In this document: in pieces, positions 1-10,855 of the stretch
Numbering within the stretch: the first letter of the stretch is position 1
Layout: each line of letters opens with the position of its first letter
From: Gnetum montanum
Lineage: Eukaryota; Streptophyta; Gnetopsida; Gnetales; Gnetaceae
Direction of reading: 5' to 3'
Assembly: GCA_015680685.1 (NCBI GenBank)
Contig: MNCI01035621.1
Span: forward strand, 940,459-1,003,263
DNA: 62,805 bases
Notes under the pieces: model-generated
Told to the model about the DNA's origin: nothing
What the model saw: only the letters and a program-made list of their open reading frames with translations
Database searches by the model: none
Translations under genes and position numbers: made by a program

Positions 1-252
1 TTCACTGTCATAGAAGAGATGCCAAGTTTCAACATGATTCTTGGTAGACCTTAGCTAGCCCAACAATGGGCCATTTCCTCATCAATACATCAAGAAATCC
101 ACATTCCATATGAAGCTATACAAGTCATCATACATGGCGATAATACTCCATTTCAAGCCATCTACAACATAGACATGTCACAAGTCTTGAAAGAAGAGTC
201 TCTTGATGGAATACCCACGGCAACAAACGCAACAGCTAAAACACCCAAATGA
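1..252 (+). pseudogene. gag-pro 3' end (aspartic protease C-terminal half), element N1
   Basis: Frame 1 encodes the C-terminal part of a retroviral-type aspartic protease. It contains the EEMPSFNMILGRP motif, which in the same family follows the DDG active site by about 85 residues. It ends at TGA 250-252. Codon 52-54 is TAG where E has TGG, the change expected from deamination on the minus strand, so the copy is dead. The next 60 residues (HQEI, IHGDN, TPFQAI, NIDMSQV) match the E protease tail at 44,170-44,344 almost residue for residue. The catalytic half is outside the window. Confidence 0.85.
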
Positions 253-439
253 GTGGTAAAAACTGAAAGCCTCCCAAAGTAACCAAAACCTAACACACCT
301 CCTAGACCACGTCCGACTAGGAAACAACCACATAATCAAGACTCCCCTGTGGCCAAAAACACATCTGATCCCCACCCACTCTTCACCTTTTTTTATTGTG
401 CATACGTCACCTTCGTTTGTGTTGTACTAGCTTACGCAT

Positions 440-541
440 TTACATGTGGCCCAAAAAGGCCTTAAACTATATTGCTGCCTAAAATGGCCTTAAACTAGAG
501 CACATGGCTCAAAAAGGCCTTAAACTATCACTGTTTCACAC
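440..541 (+). repeat. Post-protease TTAAACT array (N1)
   Basis: Three units of the form GCCCAAAAAGGCCTTAAACTAT/AG, about 25-35 bp apart, follow the protease stop. The same array follows PRO in E (44.54 kb), C (17.57 kb) and F (56.38 kb). Confidence 0.75.
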
Positions 542-604
542 TGTTTTCTATTTACTAGTGCATTTCAGTTCATGTTTTTTGCAGTTGCTATATAACATTG
601 TTTT

Positions 605-644
605 GTCTAGTTGCTTTTGTTTATAGGATCATAAAGACGTACAG
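605..644 (+). other. Vestigial pol exon: 3' splice site, 12-nt exon, donor-like sequence
   Basis: A T-rich tract ends in TTTATAG at 626. It is followed by GATCATAAAGAC (627-638) and then GTACAG with GCATGCATCC-like sequence. In C the equivalent acceptor (22,311) is followed by GATCACTTGG and the whole pol frame. In A the sequence after integrase is AAG then GTAAGTGCATGTATG. N1 therefore looks like acceptor plus 12 nt joined to the post-integrase donor, with pol missing. E has the same structure at 44,688-44,706. The splice function is inferred. Confidence 0.55.
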
Positions 645-654
645 GAATGCATCC

Positions 655-965
655 AGACTGACAATCCTCGCATCATGACTTAAAACTGATACCACACACC
701 ATCCTGGGTTATGACGATAAACTAACACCACACAACACTCGTCCCAAATGATAGTAAACTAGCACTCATCCAGCATCACATTAAACTACCACATTCCTCT
801 ACCAAAGTCCACTAAGACTATAAACTAGCTTGCCTCTTCACAGTCTGCCAGGACTATAAACTAGCATTGCACTATCTGCTACAACGCTAAACTGGCAACG
901 TCCAATAGGTTATGATGTAAAACTAATCCATGACAGTCTGCCAAGACTATAAACTAGCAAATTCC
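655..965 (+). repeat. Post-integrase-type TAAACT array (N1)
   Basis: About nine degenerate units of about 30-35 bp, each carrying TAAACTA or TAAACTGG with upstream CTACNANGAC or CCNAGACTA (for example CCACTAAGACTATAAACTAGC). It is the counterpart of the arrays after integrase in A (6.68-7.0 kb) and C (25.84-26.24 kb). Confidence 0.75.
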
Positions 966-1104
966 TCATTGGCCTACTAATCTGTTGCTGTAATCAAACG
1001 ACATGGACTCTGACAACACTATTACTACTCATTTTTTTACCTTAATTTTCACATGATGCCTCCATTTGCATTGGCCAGATTCGTGTCTAAAGTATTCGCT
1101 AACT

Positions 1105-1148
1105 CATTCACTTGTGGTTTTCTTCTCTTCTTGGAGTTTTATTTGCAG
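1105..1148 (+). other. Predicted 3' splice site of the 3' UTR intron (N1)
   Basis: A pyrimidine tract (GGTTTTCTTCTCTTCTTGG) leads to TTTATTTGCAG at 1148, followed by GATGACACC. The same acceptor and GATGA exon start occur at 45,330 (E), 7,665 (A) and 26,888 (C). Conservation in four copies is the main support. Confidence 0.55.
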
Positions 1149-1433
1149 GATGACACCTAGTGGTGCTCATACATGGATACACTTCATCACGGTGACAAGG
1201 TGCCGCATTATTTCTGACACACACAACTAGGTTAATCAATCTATTCAAAAGTACATTCCTAGTTCCTGATACATTCTCCATTTCCCAAACACTCTCGTTC
1301 CGTTTCCTACCCAGTTATAGCTCCTAGATACACCCAGTAAACCCCAAAACTTTGAGCACACTTTTGCATGCTACGATGCTCTCAAGAAGTTGCAACACAC
1401 AACACGTCACATGAGCATGAGTGAAAAATTGAA

Positions 1434-1500
1434 AAAAAGCTCTTTCCAAAAATAAAAAAAAAATAAAAAAGGAAAAAAAATAAAAAGAAAAAGAAAATAT
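1434..1500 (+). repeat. A/G-rich tract upstream of the PPT (N1)
   Basis: About 65 bp of nearly pure A with interspersed G. E (45,637-45,690) and A (8,044-8,098) have a similar tract at about the same distance (roughly 450-570 bp) before the polypurine tract. Confidence 0.6.
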
Positions 1501-2001
1501 CAAAGAGCAGAGAACAAAATAAACCACAAGACCCTTGGAACTTCCCATACAATCCCCAAGAAAGAAGGAAGTTGTCTTGGAAAGAAGTACTCATGTCTCA
1601 AACCATCATGTTACACCTCACTATGTGGCTTTGGTTGTTGGACAATGGGTTCCCTTAAACTTGACACAAGGGTCCTATTCCTCCAAAGGACGTACTCCTC
1701 ACGCCTTGGTTCCAAGTCTGCCAAATATTGGCCATCGACAAGGAACAACATGACTTGTTTGCACAAGATGAACACTCCTCTCCCACACTAGCATAATCCC
1801 TTGATCAATTTCAAATCCCACAGTTGCAAACATCTCCCCTAGACATCATCTCAAAACATCATTTCCCAATCCCAAGTACTTCTAAACACGGTGCGATGAC
1901 ATTTGGCCAAGTGCCAAAGGACAATGCTTGCTACCAGTTTGCTTGTGGTGTTTTGTACTTCTTTGTCAACACCTCTCAGGTCGATTCCTCTAGGTGTCAA
2001 C

Positions 2002-2012
2002 AAAGAGGGGCC
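2002..2012 (+). promoter_or_regulatory. Polypurine tract of N1
   Basis: AAAGAGGGGCC lies directly before the LTR start TGAAATACC. E has the identical tract at 46,205-46,215. This is the expected primer for plus-strand DNA synthesis. Confidence 0.8.
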
Positions 2013-2422
2013 AATGAAATACCACAAAAATTTTGGCTAACACTTGTAGATAGAAATTGAGCTAAGTCATGTTGGTCCCCAACATGACCAAGCTTGAAAG
2101 CCTCAACAACAATATCAAACGAAGCATAATTGAATAAGAAAGAGTACCCCCAGGACCCACAGGTGACTACATCAGCATCCAGCATTAGGAATTTCATGTT
2201 TTGGGTTCAAAATACTTGGGTTTGACCAAGTTTATGCTCTGCACACTGGGCTATACGCTGGCTAGCGTATAGGCCAGCGTATGGCAACTTTTGGGCCCCA
2301 AGAATGAGCCAAAACATGCTAGAATTGAGTGTCTGGACCCCCCACAACCTTCCCCAAGGTCTCCAATAGCTCTCAACCTTCTAAAAATAAAATGTTTTGC
2401 GCTAAATGATGCATTTTCAAGT

Positions 2423-2477
2423 GTATACGCTGGGCACACCTTGGTATACGCTGGCCAGCGTATAGCCCAGCGTATAC
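2423..2477 (+). repeat. Nested palindromes in the N1 LTR
   Basis: TATACGCTGGCCAGCGTATA (2445-2464) is a perfect 20-bp palindrome. It is flanked by 13-bp inverted arms, GTATACGCTGGGC (2423-2435) and its complement (2465-2477). Related cores occur at about 2255-2282, 2617-2660, 2800-2850 and 3220-3245. Confidence 0.9.
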
Positions 2478-3376
2478 CACTAAAAATGGCCCAAAAAAGA
2501 CACCAAAGAGCAATATTTTCATCTAAAATTGACTCTTGGAGGTAGTAAAACTATTGGGAATCATCATAGGCTCCTAAAGATTAAGTTTTGACCTTGAAAT
2601 GATGCATTTTCATGTGTATACGCTGGTTACACCTTGCTATATGGTGGCCAGCGTACACCACCATGAACGGGGAAAATCAGGCACTTTTGGGCAAGTTTTG
2701 AACCTGGAATTAATCCTCAGGACATGGGCAACAATCCTATAAGGTCAAAAGCTTCAAAAAATTCAGTTTTGACCTTCCACAGAGCCAATTTCACTTGTTT
2801 ACGCTGAGCACACCTTGGTATACGCTAGCCAATGTACTGCTCAGCATAGACCACTAAAATAGGCCTGAAACTGCATCAAAATGAAGTCAAAATCAGAATT
2901 CGGACATCTTGGAGAATCAGTAGTGCTCAGGCATCAAGGGACAAGCACCATCATATAGAGTTAGACATCCAACATGGCAGTTCATGAGGTTGACGTTGAG
3001 GTTGATGCTGAGGTTGACACTGAGGTGTACGCTGAGGTTGATGCCCAATCTCATACGCTGAATGCTATACGCAGATGCCAACACACGCCAGAACATTTCA
3101 AGATACACTGAGGCCAAAAAACGTAGGCCATAGCATGGATCCAGAATTGAGAGACATCATTCTTATTGTAAGATACAAATTTGTTTGTAAATTTTAAGTT
3201 TTTTGAGCGTTCCAAGCCTTTACGCTGGGCGTTCATACGCCAGCGTGTACACTGCATGTTGTACAGTTGTAACGTATCCTGCACTTGGTCAATGCACCAC
3301 CTATCATTTGATCTAAATTTTTCTCACCTCACAACCACTCATCTCCTTCCAGATCTGAATCTAATGCCCAAGATCT

Positions 3377-3384
3377 TATAAAAA
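3377..3384 (+). promoter_or_regulatory. TATA box in the N1 LTR
   Basis: TATAAAAA lies in the same relative place as TATAAATA in both E LTRs (39,852 and 47,881). It is the likely core promoter; transcription would start about 30 bp downstream. Confidence 0.6.
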
Positions 3385-3956
3385 TCCCAATTTTTCACTA
3401 GATCAAGGGGTTTTGCAATTTTTACAAATGGAGACAAAAATTGGAATCTGGGGACACTTAGGAAATTAGGGCATCAACCTCTATATGCTAGGCATCAAAG
3501 TTGGATGCTGCATTTCCCTACAATCCAAAAGCTACATCTTCCAACACCCATCATCACCCACCAGGGCTAAACATCCACCTTGTGATCAATCCACAACTTC
3601 GTTCTAATCGGTGCACACAATAATCATTTTTCAATACAAAATAGTTTACATTTTTCCTAAATTTACTACAGTTTTCTTTGTTTTTCCAGTTTACGTTTAC
3701 ATTCCCATTTATGTTATTGTGCTTGTTTATGTTACAGTTTACGTTTAATGTGCATCGTTTACATATAACCCAACGCATTGCAAAGTGCGTACGTTGGGGA
3801 AGTCCTCATTTGATTCACGCGTAGACCATTCAAGGCACTCTACCTTTGTCCATTCCAACTTGCCCTCAAGCAAAGGTAGGGTCTTCTGTATTTCTTCTAA
3901 GGATCTCCCGGTGTTTGTTTCATTCCAGACTTGCACCGACGATTTCAAACAGTACA

Positions 3957-4780
3957 ATACAATGATGCCCTTTGGATTAAAGAATGTAGGAGCAACATAT
4001 CAACATACAATGACATACATCTTTAGTGATTACCTATTAGACTTACTTAATGGCTACATTGATGACATGGTAGTTAAGTCCAAAGTAGCTCATGACCACA
4101 TAGATGACTTGGAGCATGTCCTCAAATGTTTCCCTAGACATGACCTTAGGCTTAATGCCAAAAAGTGTGTCTTTGGTGTCAAAATTGATCACATGTTAGG
4201 CTTTGTGTTGTTAGAAGTAGGTATAAGCATTGATCCCAACAAGGTTAAGGCTATCACCAACTTAGCACCACCAGCAAACCTTAAGGAGTTAAGTAGGTTA
4301 CAAGGTAGATTACAATTTATACATGGGTTTATCACAAGGTTGACCTACAAGTTGCAGCCAATGCAACATTTTCTCAAAAAAAGGATCCACTTTGAGTGGA
4401 TAGCTCAATGCCAAGAGGCATTGCACAACCTAGAAAAGGAACTAGCTCAACTCTTTATAGTCTACCCTCTGTAAGGAGATAAGCCTTTCTACATTTACCT
4501 TGCAACCTCAGACACATCCATTGCTTCTTTGCTTTGCCAATAGTGAGATGATGGCTTGGAGGTCCCTACTTATTACTTAATCCATGTGCTAGTAGCCCAT
4601 GAGGAAAAATATAATGATGTGAAGAGAAACTATCTCATCCTAGTCTTTGCACTTAAAAATTGAAGACGCTACCTTTTCCATAGTCAAGTTAATTTCATCT
4701 ACAAAAGAAATGTACTTTGGGCAACAAATATATATGAAAGTAGTCGAATAGCAAGGTAGAAGCTAATAACCATGGAGTTT
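3957..4780 (+). pseudogene. pol: Reverse transcriptase (C-terminal part) and RNase H, element A
   Basis: The frame starts at the MMPFGLKN motif and reaches the active-site box Y-I-D-D (GYIDDMVVKS), then KKCVFGV, LGF and the thumb/connection region to 4474. After a stop (TAA at 4472-4474) it continues with PFYIYLATSDTSIASLLC and EEKYNDV, the first RNase H domain. The N-terminal part of RT lies beyond the N1 insertion. The reading frame matches C (23.1-23.9 kb) and F (62.1-62.8 kb). Stops are TAA, TAG and TGA at sites where the other copies have sense codons. Confidence 0.9.
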
Positions 4781-4899
4781 GATCTGCACTATATAGTGTA
4801 GGCATCCACAAAAGGTCAAGCAATAGCCACATAACTCATGACTTTACCTATAGATGATCAAGAAACAATCAACCTAGAATTCTTAGATGAGCATGTCAT

Positions 4900-5305
4900 G
4901 TACCTACAAATTGTAAGGCTATTTTACACTTTGATGGTGCTTCAACCACATAAGGTGGTAGTGTTGTTGTCATTATTATATTCCTCTCTAGGGAGATCTA
5001 ACCCTTCATAGATCACTTGACATTTCCTTGTACAAATAATGTGGGAGAGTACAAAGGCCTCCTTAGAGGCATCTTAGCAACCCATGAGTTAGGAATCCAA
5101 AACATAGTAGTCCAAGGTGATTCACAGCTAGTCATTAACAAAGTCATAGAAGTTTATGCTTGTAAGGCATAAAATTTACAACCTTACTATGATTTGGTGA
5201 AGAACTTGCTTAAAAAATTTGCAACCATAGATGTCCAACATATCTCCCACAAAGAAAATGCTATAGCTGATGCATTAGCTACTTTAGCCCTAAGATGAGC
5301 ACCAA
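4900..5305 (+). pseudogene. Second (archaeal-type) RNase H domain, element A
   Basis: HFDGASTT, GGSVV, a GEYKGLLRGI motif, VVQGDSQLV and the final ENAIADALATLA are the D, E, D and D catalytic-type blocks of the additional RNase H that marks the Tat lineage. It directly follows the first RNase H and precedes integrase, as in C at 24.05-24.45 kb. At least one frameshift and several stops are present. An independent second RNase H is known for Tat/Ogre elements; this identification rests on motif order. Confidence 0.75.
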
Positions 5306-5399
5306 GCATGTTTTTTGCTTGCCTTCTATAATAATGAATTGCATTGAACCTATAACTCACACAACAAGCATTGCATTCATAAGCACAACTCATGCCCAA

Positions 5400-6644
5400 G
5401 AGTGGTATGATGATATTAAGGCATACCTCCAATAGGGAGAGCCCCTACAACATGTAGCCTCTACCTAAAAAGATGGGGTACAAAAATAATCATGGTAATA
5501 CATCCTCGTAGGTGATAGAACCTTATGTTGCAGGTCCTATGATGGAATACTATTAACTTATGTTAGTGGTAGTGAAGTGCAACAGATCATTGACTAAGTC
5601 CATGAGGGACTATGTGGGGGTCATATAGCTCTTAGGGCAACGGTGGAAAAAATCAGATGTCTAGGCTATTATTGGCCTTACATGGAGCATGATTATGTTT
5701 CCAAAGTTAGGACATGTGACATGGGTTAGTGGCATGAAAACCTAATGCATGTGCCACCCACTAAGCTGCATACTACATAGATCATGTGGCCATTCCAATG
5801 TTGGGAGCTGGATATCATTAGGCCTATAACACCTAAGTCTTCCATAGGACATAGCTTCATCATTACTACAACTAAATATTTCACAAAGTGGGTTGAAGCC
5901 ATTCCCCTTAGGAAGACAACATCACAACAAGTTTGCAAATTCATTCTTAATAACATAGTGACTCAATTTGGTCTTCCCATGATTGTAGTCACAGACAATA
6001 GGCCACAATTTAGTAGTGTAGAAACTAAAGCCTTCTATAAAAAATTTGACATTAGACATTCCTTCTCATCACCATACTACCCATAGGCAAATGGTCAAGA
6101 AAAGGCTACAAGCAAGATCATCGTCAACCTTCTAAAAAGGATGCTTAACGATAGCAAGAGACGATGGCATGAACAACTAGTCTACATGCTATGGGCCTAT
6201 CATACGATATGCAAAACAGTGATAAGTAGAACACCATATAGTCTTGTGTTTGAATCAGAAGCAATGTTGCCTCTTCATTTGTAGGTCCCATCACTCTACA
6301 TGATCCTCTTGAGCTTCATTGATGAGGTTTAGAACAATGAGTTGAGAACCATTGACCTTGGATCTATAGAGTAGGAGATTATGCAAAAGCCTGATCACAT
6401 TGAGTTGTTCCAAGAAAAGAAATGGCAAAAGCACCATCATAATCAACATCAATGCCAAATCAAGAAGGGGGACCTGGTCCTCAAGGTTGTCTGCAAGCCC
6501 ATGGACAAATTCTTAGCCAATTATGAAGGGCCTTTCTTGGTCATAAAGGCAAATGGAAATGGAGCCTTTAGGCCTGCTAATCTAGATGGCAATGAATTTT
6601 CTAATCCTATTAACCACTCATACCTAAATTCATACTACACCTAA
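5400..6644 (+). pseudogene. Integrase, element A
   Basis: The zinc-binding region (HEGLCGGHIA, then CDMG and WHE, with the HHCC pattern degraded) is followed by the catalytic core: first Asp in WELDIIRPI, second in VTDNRPQF, and NGQEKATSK in place of the NGQVEATNK seen in C. The catalytic Glu is therefore Lys here, and TDNG has become TDNR. A C-terminal GKGDLVLK/NYEGPF region like a GPY/F domain follows, ending at TAA 6642-6644. The enzyme would join cDNA ends to host DNA; this copy is inactive. Confidence 0.9.
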
Positions 6645-6675
6645 TATGTAGTATCCTGCCATCGATAGAAGCAAG

Positions 6676-7665
6676 GTAAGTGCATGTATGCTCCAATGTT
6701 AAACTAGCACAAACATCTACTAACATATTAAAATAGCATAGAACATCCTTGTGCTATGACACTAAATTGGCACCCATAGCATGGTTCACTATGATCTGAA
6801 ATTGGCCATCCAACATTCTCTACAATGTTAAACTAGCACAGTGGTCTCCTAGGACCTTAAACTAGCACATCATGATCCGCCCATACCTTAAACTAGCACA
6901 TCATGATTCGCCCATACCTTAAACTAGGATCATGGTATGCTAAGACATTAAACTAGCACATCATGTGGTCTACCAAGATCTAAATCTAGGTTTGTAGTTC
7001 AACATCCATTATTCAACACACGTAGCTCTATGAGCAAGCGAGTGAGAATACTTCCAATATTTCGTCATCTACCCATACCTCTTAGGCAGGATGGGATGGG
7101 GTGTTGTAGTAACAGAATGAAGTTCATTTCATTAAGGAAAAACCATATGGGACATTTGTAGTGTCATCATCCCTATCATCTTGTTGATCTTCTAGAGATG
7201 CCTTTTGGCATCTTGCTAACCTTCTAGAGCTATTGTCATCGGCACCAATCACCTTGGTCATAGCTCTCATCATCGATAGCACTAGTTGGAGTCCTAGCAA
7301 TACTATGGCCTAGCCACAATGTTACCATCCTCTAACCCTCACCATTGCTTGAGTTTGAAAGAGCATTTGGTAGTGTGACTCCTTGCCTTATGGCTGAGTT
7401 TCTTGGCTCCTACCTTTCGTGAGAACTCCTGAGCACCTGCATCACCATTAACTCTAGCCACTTCGGTGCTTACTTCTAGTGTGGCTGCTAGAGCTTTTGT
7501 AGCCTACCACCATTGGCACTTGCATTGGTCTTTCTACTTTGGACATTGCATGCACTTGCAACTGATGTAGAACTCCTAGCCCTTGCAATGCTCCTAGCAA
7601 ATAAGACTTTGCCCTCATCTCACGTGGTGGTTGTTTTTCTTGTTTTCTTTGTGTTGCATTTGTAG
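6676..7665 (+). other. Predicted 3' UTR intron of element A
   Basis: Just past the integrase stop is AAG|GTAAGT (exon end 6675), a consensus donor. A TTTTCTTTGTGTTGCATTTGTAG acceptor ends at 7665, followed by GATGAAGCC. C has the same pair at 25,828 and 26,888 (AAG|GTAAGA, GTTTGTAG|GATGAAAC). About 990 bp. Splicing is predicted, not observed. Confidence 0.6.
6685..6995 (+). repeat. TTAAACTAGCA array after integrase (A)
   Basis: About nine units spaced 25-45 bp, of the form CTNCNANGAC(C)TTAAACTAGCACA, several perfect over 12-15 bp. They lie entirely inside the predicted 3' UTR intron. Confidence 0.85.
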
Positions 7666-8483
7666 GATGAAGCCTTGGGAGTGTCATTCAAAGGTTCATT
7701 TCATCATGATGGAAATGTATGATATTTCTTTGATGTGTGCACTTTGGCTCAACTAGCTACTTAAAAGTGCACATCCCTACCTAACCAACTAACCTCTACC
7801 TCTTGAACATGCAATCTCTCACACCCCTTGCAAGCTTCCTAGATGCATGTGAAACCTTTTCTATAGTTAACTACTGAACCCATGATGGGTGTAATGCAAC
7901 TTGTCCCATGGGAAGCCTTTGTGGGCTGGTCAAAGCCCTAAATAGATGTAACACAACTCATCCCAGAGATGTAACACCTCATCCTATAGATGCAAGGTGG
8001 TTTCCTCTAAGAAAATGTTGGTGCACAGTTCTCCTAGAAATGTAAAAAAAATAAAAAGAAAGAGGAATAAAAGAAAAATAAAAAGACAAGAAAATGGGAC
8101 AAGCAAAGTGCCCAATTCAAATGGCACAATTACCATCTTGCAACTAGTCTAGCCCTAGATTGACCATCTCACAAGCACTCTAATGAGGGGTTGAAATCAA
8201 ATAGGTAGGCCATCTCCACATGCTAACTTTCTCACAAGCACTCTAATGAGGTATCATGCTATGGAAACAAGCCATCATGATGTTGCATCCTACAATTATC
8301 CTCTCCATCCATTGTTCCTTGACCCATCTCCCTAACCTATTCCATAGAATACTTCATTCCCTTTGCGCTCTCAAGCATAGCAAAGCATCGTCTAAGTGAA
8401 CACTAGAAAATGATGTTGGTGTCCTGTTCATTGTGGTTTTTTGTATTCTTTTTTGATTTCTTTCAAGCCAATCCTCCAAATGT
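7666..8483 (+). other. 3' untranslated exon of element A
   Basis: No coding frame is supported. The first 80 bp (GATGAAGCC ... CTCAACTAGCTACTTAAAAGTGC) are shared with C at 26,889-26,990. An A/G-rich tract lies at 8,044-8,098. The remainder (8,100-8,480) holds two near-identical phrases containing CTCACAAGCACTCTAATGAG (8,170 and 8,230) and nothing else I recognise. Confidence 0.6.
8044..8098 (+). repeat. A/G-rich tract (A)
   Basis: About 55 bp of A with G (AAATAAAAAGAAAGAGG and similar), the counterpart of the tracts at 1,434 and 45,637 upstream of their PPTs. Confidence 0.6.
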
Positions 8484-8509
8484 AAAAAAAAAAGGGGGGG
8501 GGGGGGCCC
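8484..8509 (+). promoter_or_regulatory. Polypurine tract of element A (A10 G13 CCC)
   Basis: Ten A then thirteen G directly precede CCCAA and the LTR start TGAAACACC at 8512. It is the expected plus-strand primer; the purity and length are exceptional compared with the AAAGAGGGGCC of N1 and E. Confidence 0.85.
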
Positions 8510-8511
8510 AA

Positions 8512-10388
8512 TGAAACACCACTAATTTCAGGCTCTTGTAGTTCAATGGCAGATTTTTCTAAGTGTCAAAACTTGCACAAAAGTTTTCTAAGTCCAGTGT
8601 TACACTCTGCAACATAAACAACATAGCACATCTCAAGTCCTATCTTTTGCAAACATTTTCTAAGTATACCTACTATGCTCCCCAGCATGACTATCATAGC
8701 ACACATTTCCATGGCTATTCTACATAAATATCAAGCCAGAAGCATTCAGGCGTTGCTTGCAATGGACGAAATAGTTCAACAAATTTTCTATCTCCTAGGC
8801 TTTTAACCTCACTATGCTCTCTAGCGTACCTAGCTTGACACATGTCCTAGTTGCCAGTTCACCCAAGTACTAGGCTAGAGTTTGTAAAAAGTACTTAGAA
8901 TGGATGAAATAGTTTGGTAAATTTTCTATCTTTTAGGCTACTATGCTCTACTATGCTGCATAGCATAGCAAGCTTGGCATAGGTGTCAGGGCCCAATTTT
9001 GCCTAAGTGTTGGACAAGGATTTGTCAAGCTAGCTCAAGATAGAAGATGCATTTGGCAATTTTCTGACTTCTAAGGTTACTTGCCCTACTAAACCCTAGA
9101 GCGTGGTCAACGTGCCATCAAGGAACATTGTAGATTTTATGAAAATTTAACAAAGTATTCATGCTATGCTCTACTATGCTATGTAGCGTAGAAAACATGA
9201 TGGATGTGGCAAGTTAAAATTTGCAAAATTTTACTAAATGTTCATGCTGCACTATGCTATGCTATGCATCATAGCCAGCTTGAAATTAGGAAAATGCCTC
9301 TAAAAGCATCCAGAAGCTTCTAGAACTTGACATTAACCTACATCTCAGCTCTAACATGCCTCTAATGACCAAGATCAGCAATTTGCATCTTTTTTGCATC
9401 ACTCATTGGTCCCTAAAATTGTCCCTATGCTTGAACCTACTTAGAAGAGGGCACAATATGTAGTCCCGAAGCATAGTCTCCAAGTTACATTTGCTTTGAA
9501 ACTATTTGTAGGTACATGGTGTTCTTTCAGAGTCTAGCACATGCAGTCTGATTAGTGGGGTCATAGTTCGATAGTCTCTGGGTTTCTACTCCTATCCTAC
9601 AGAGCATAACACTTTGTTACAAAGAGCATAACATGTCAACGTGACCCATCTACATCCATGCCACATGGCACCTAGACCATGTGGCATCCAATCTATGTTT
9701 CATGCCAAACCTAGCCATATAAGTACCACAATGTTTAGCACTTTATGGTTGGCAAATCATTTGAGGATTCCTAGCATCTTTTCTACTTCTACACTTGAGC
9801 ATCTAATCTTGACACCTTAGCAAGTATTGCAATGCAGTCCTTCCTTGCACCTACAAAGTATGATGATGGCTAACTTAGCAAGGTCAACATCCCTTGTAGC
9901 TACCAACACCATGTCCTTGATGTCCCAGAGACTGTGATCTCACCAATACACTGCCACTATGCCTACCTGATGCCACACACAATTTTCACATCCTGTTCAA
10001 GAAAAAGTTATGCTCCCCAGCTTTGGGGCAGTGCATTTCTCTACTTCCAAACATTTGTTCCATTTTTTTTCATCATTTGTTTCAAATTTTTAGCATAACT
10101 CTTACATTTCTCTACTATCAATATGCATTTGCATGCTTAAGTCATTATTTTTTGGGATGAGACTCTACGCTATGCTCTTGCTTGTTGTCCCGGCTCCCAT
10201 GTGTAATGCTCCATAAACTCCTTTTACAAACAATTATTTTACATCATGTAAGTCCCTATCTAATTGACTAGACCATTCAGGGCACCTCATTTCCATTTTC
10301 CTAGCATGACCCTCACATGGATTCAGGGTTAAGCTATACACCTGCAAACCTCTCGGTGTTCTAGCCATCGACATTTTTGGACATCATA
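8512..10388 (+). repeat. 3' LTR of element A (about 1,877 bp)
   Basis: It starts TGAAACACCACTAATTTCAGGC after the PPT. It aligns through its whole length with the C 5' LTR (10,964-13,060), including repeated TTTTCTAAGT...CTATGCT...AGCATAG blocks and the final CTCTCGGTGTTCTAGCC...TTTGGACATCATA. It is therefore the same family as C. Internal blocks contain inverted CTATGCT/AGCATAG pairs, the decayed form of the ACGCT/AGCGT hairpins seen in other LTRs. Confidence 0.85.
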
Positions 10389-10855
10389 GTGACCAAAGTC
10401 TATGCATGAAAAGCTAAGCACTTATAACATTGCTATGACCTAGGAAGCTATTTGTTATAAAAATTCACAAATGGTGATATCCAACACATACCTCAAAATG
10501 AAATGCCATAGTTAATGTAATTACAACATTATTCCTTAGTATGACCTAAGATGTGTTTAGCAAGTTACCCACCTTAATCATGGACTATGCTACCCATCAC
10601 ACAAAATATTGAGGATACCTTTGTAGCCATCATTCATACTACTTCTTCCAAAGAGTGATATGATAATATCAAAATTTACCTTATGCATGTTGAATCCTCT
10701 TAAGGCCTGACTACTACTCAAAAGGAAATCATACATAAGTGATTGAAGTAGTATGTCATTATAGGTGATAATACATTATGTTGATGATCCTATGATGGCA
10801 TACTCCTAATTTGCATAGGTAAAATTGAAGCCAAAATAGTCCTAGATGAAGTTCA
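10389..10855 (+). pseudogene. Element B remnant: second RNase H to integrase zinc-finger region
   Basis: GTGACCAAAGTCTATGCATG matches the second RNase H of C near 24,294. It is followed by QHIPQNE-like sequence, the short linker and YDGILL...EVHE of the integrase N terminus (compare 5,530-5,600 and 24,690-24,760). The fragment is cut on the left by the LTR of A and on the right by the LTR of D (start 10,856, in the VHE codons). It is the oldest layer visible; the rest of B must lie outside the window. Confidence 0.7.

Larger units (their letters stand above)
1..3956 (+). mobile_element. Element N1: pol-less Tat-type LTR retrotransposon, 3' part
   Basis: The left edge opens inside the protease of a gag-pro element. 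It continues through two TTAAACT arrays, a purine tract and a polypurine tract into a 3' LTR ending at 3956. No RT, RNase H or integrase lies between protease and LTR. The same order and many of the same sequences recur in E (43.6-48.46 kb), so this is a family, not a single deletion. The right LTR end abuts an RT reading frame at the MPFG motif of element A, so N1 is inserted into A. The 3' flanking pentamer is ATACA (3957-3961); the matching 5' copy is outside the window. Confidence 0.85.
2015..3956 (+). repeat. 3' LTR of N1 (1,942 bp)
   Basis: It starts TGAAATACCACAAAAATTTT after the PPT and ends CAAACAGTACA. Both ends match the E LTRs (TGAAACACCA start, GGACAGTACA end). It contains several degenerate repeats of about 190 bp, each with a palindromic ACGCTGG/CCAGCGT core, a TATA box at 3377, and long runs shared with E (for example the 3.7-3.9 kb part). 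It is inserted in the RT of A. Confidence 0.9.
3957..10388 (+). mobile_element. Element A: autonomous-type Tat element, 3' half
   Basis: It begins mid-RT where N1 is inserted, then runs RT, RNase H, second RNase H, integrase, 3' UTR intron, purine tract, polypurine tract and 3' LTR. The LTR ends at about 10,388, where an RNase H-like frame of another copy (B) begins, so A is inserted in B. Domain order and dual RNase H fit the Tat lineage. It is heavily decayed, with stops every 50-100 codons. Confidence 0.85.

Noticed and set aside
2445-2464. Palindrome considered as a MITE or attachment site
   Set aside because: It is one unit of an LTR-internal minisatellite seen in many LTRs and has no target duplication of its own.
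6685-6995. TTAAACTAG array considered as a CRISPR-like array or satellite
   Set aside because: Units degrade, spacers are not of fixed length or unique, no cas genes, and the context is a plant retroelement UTR.
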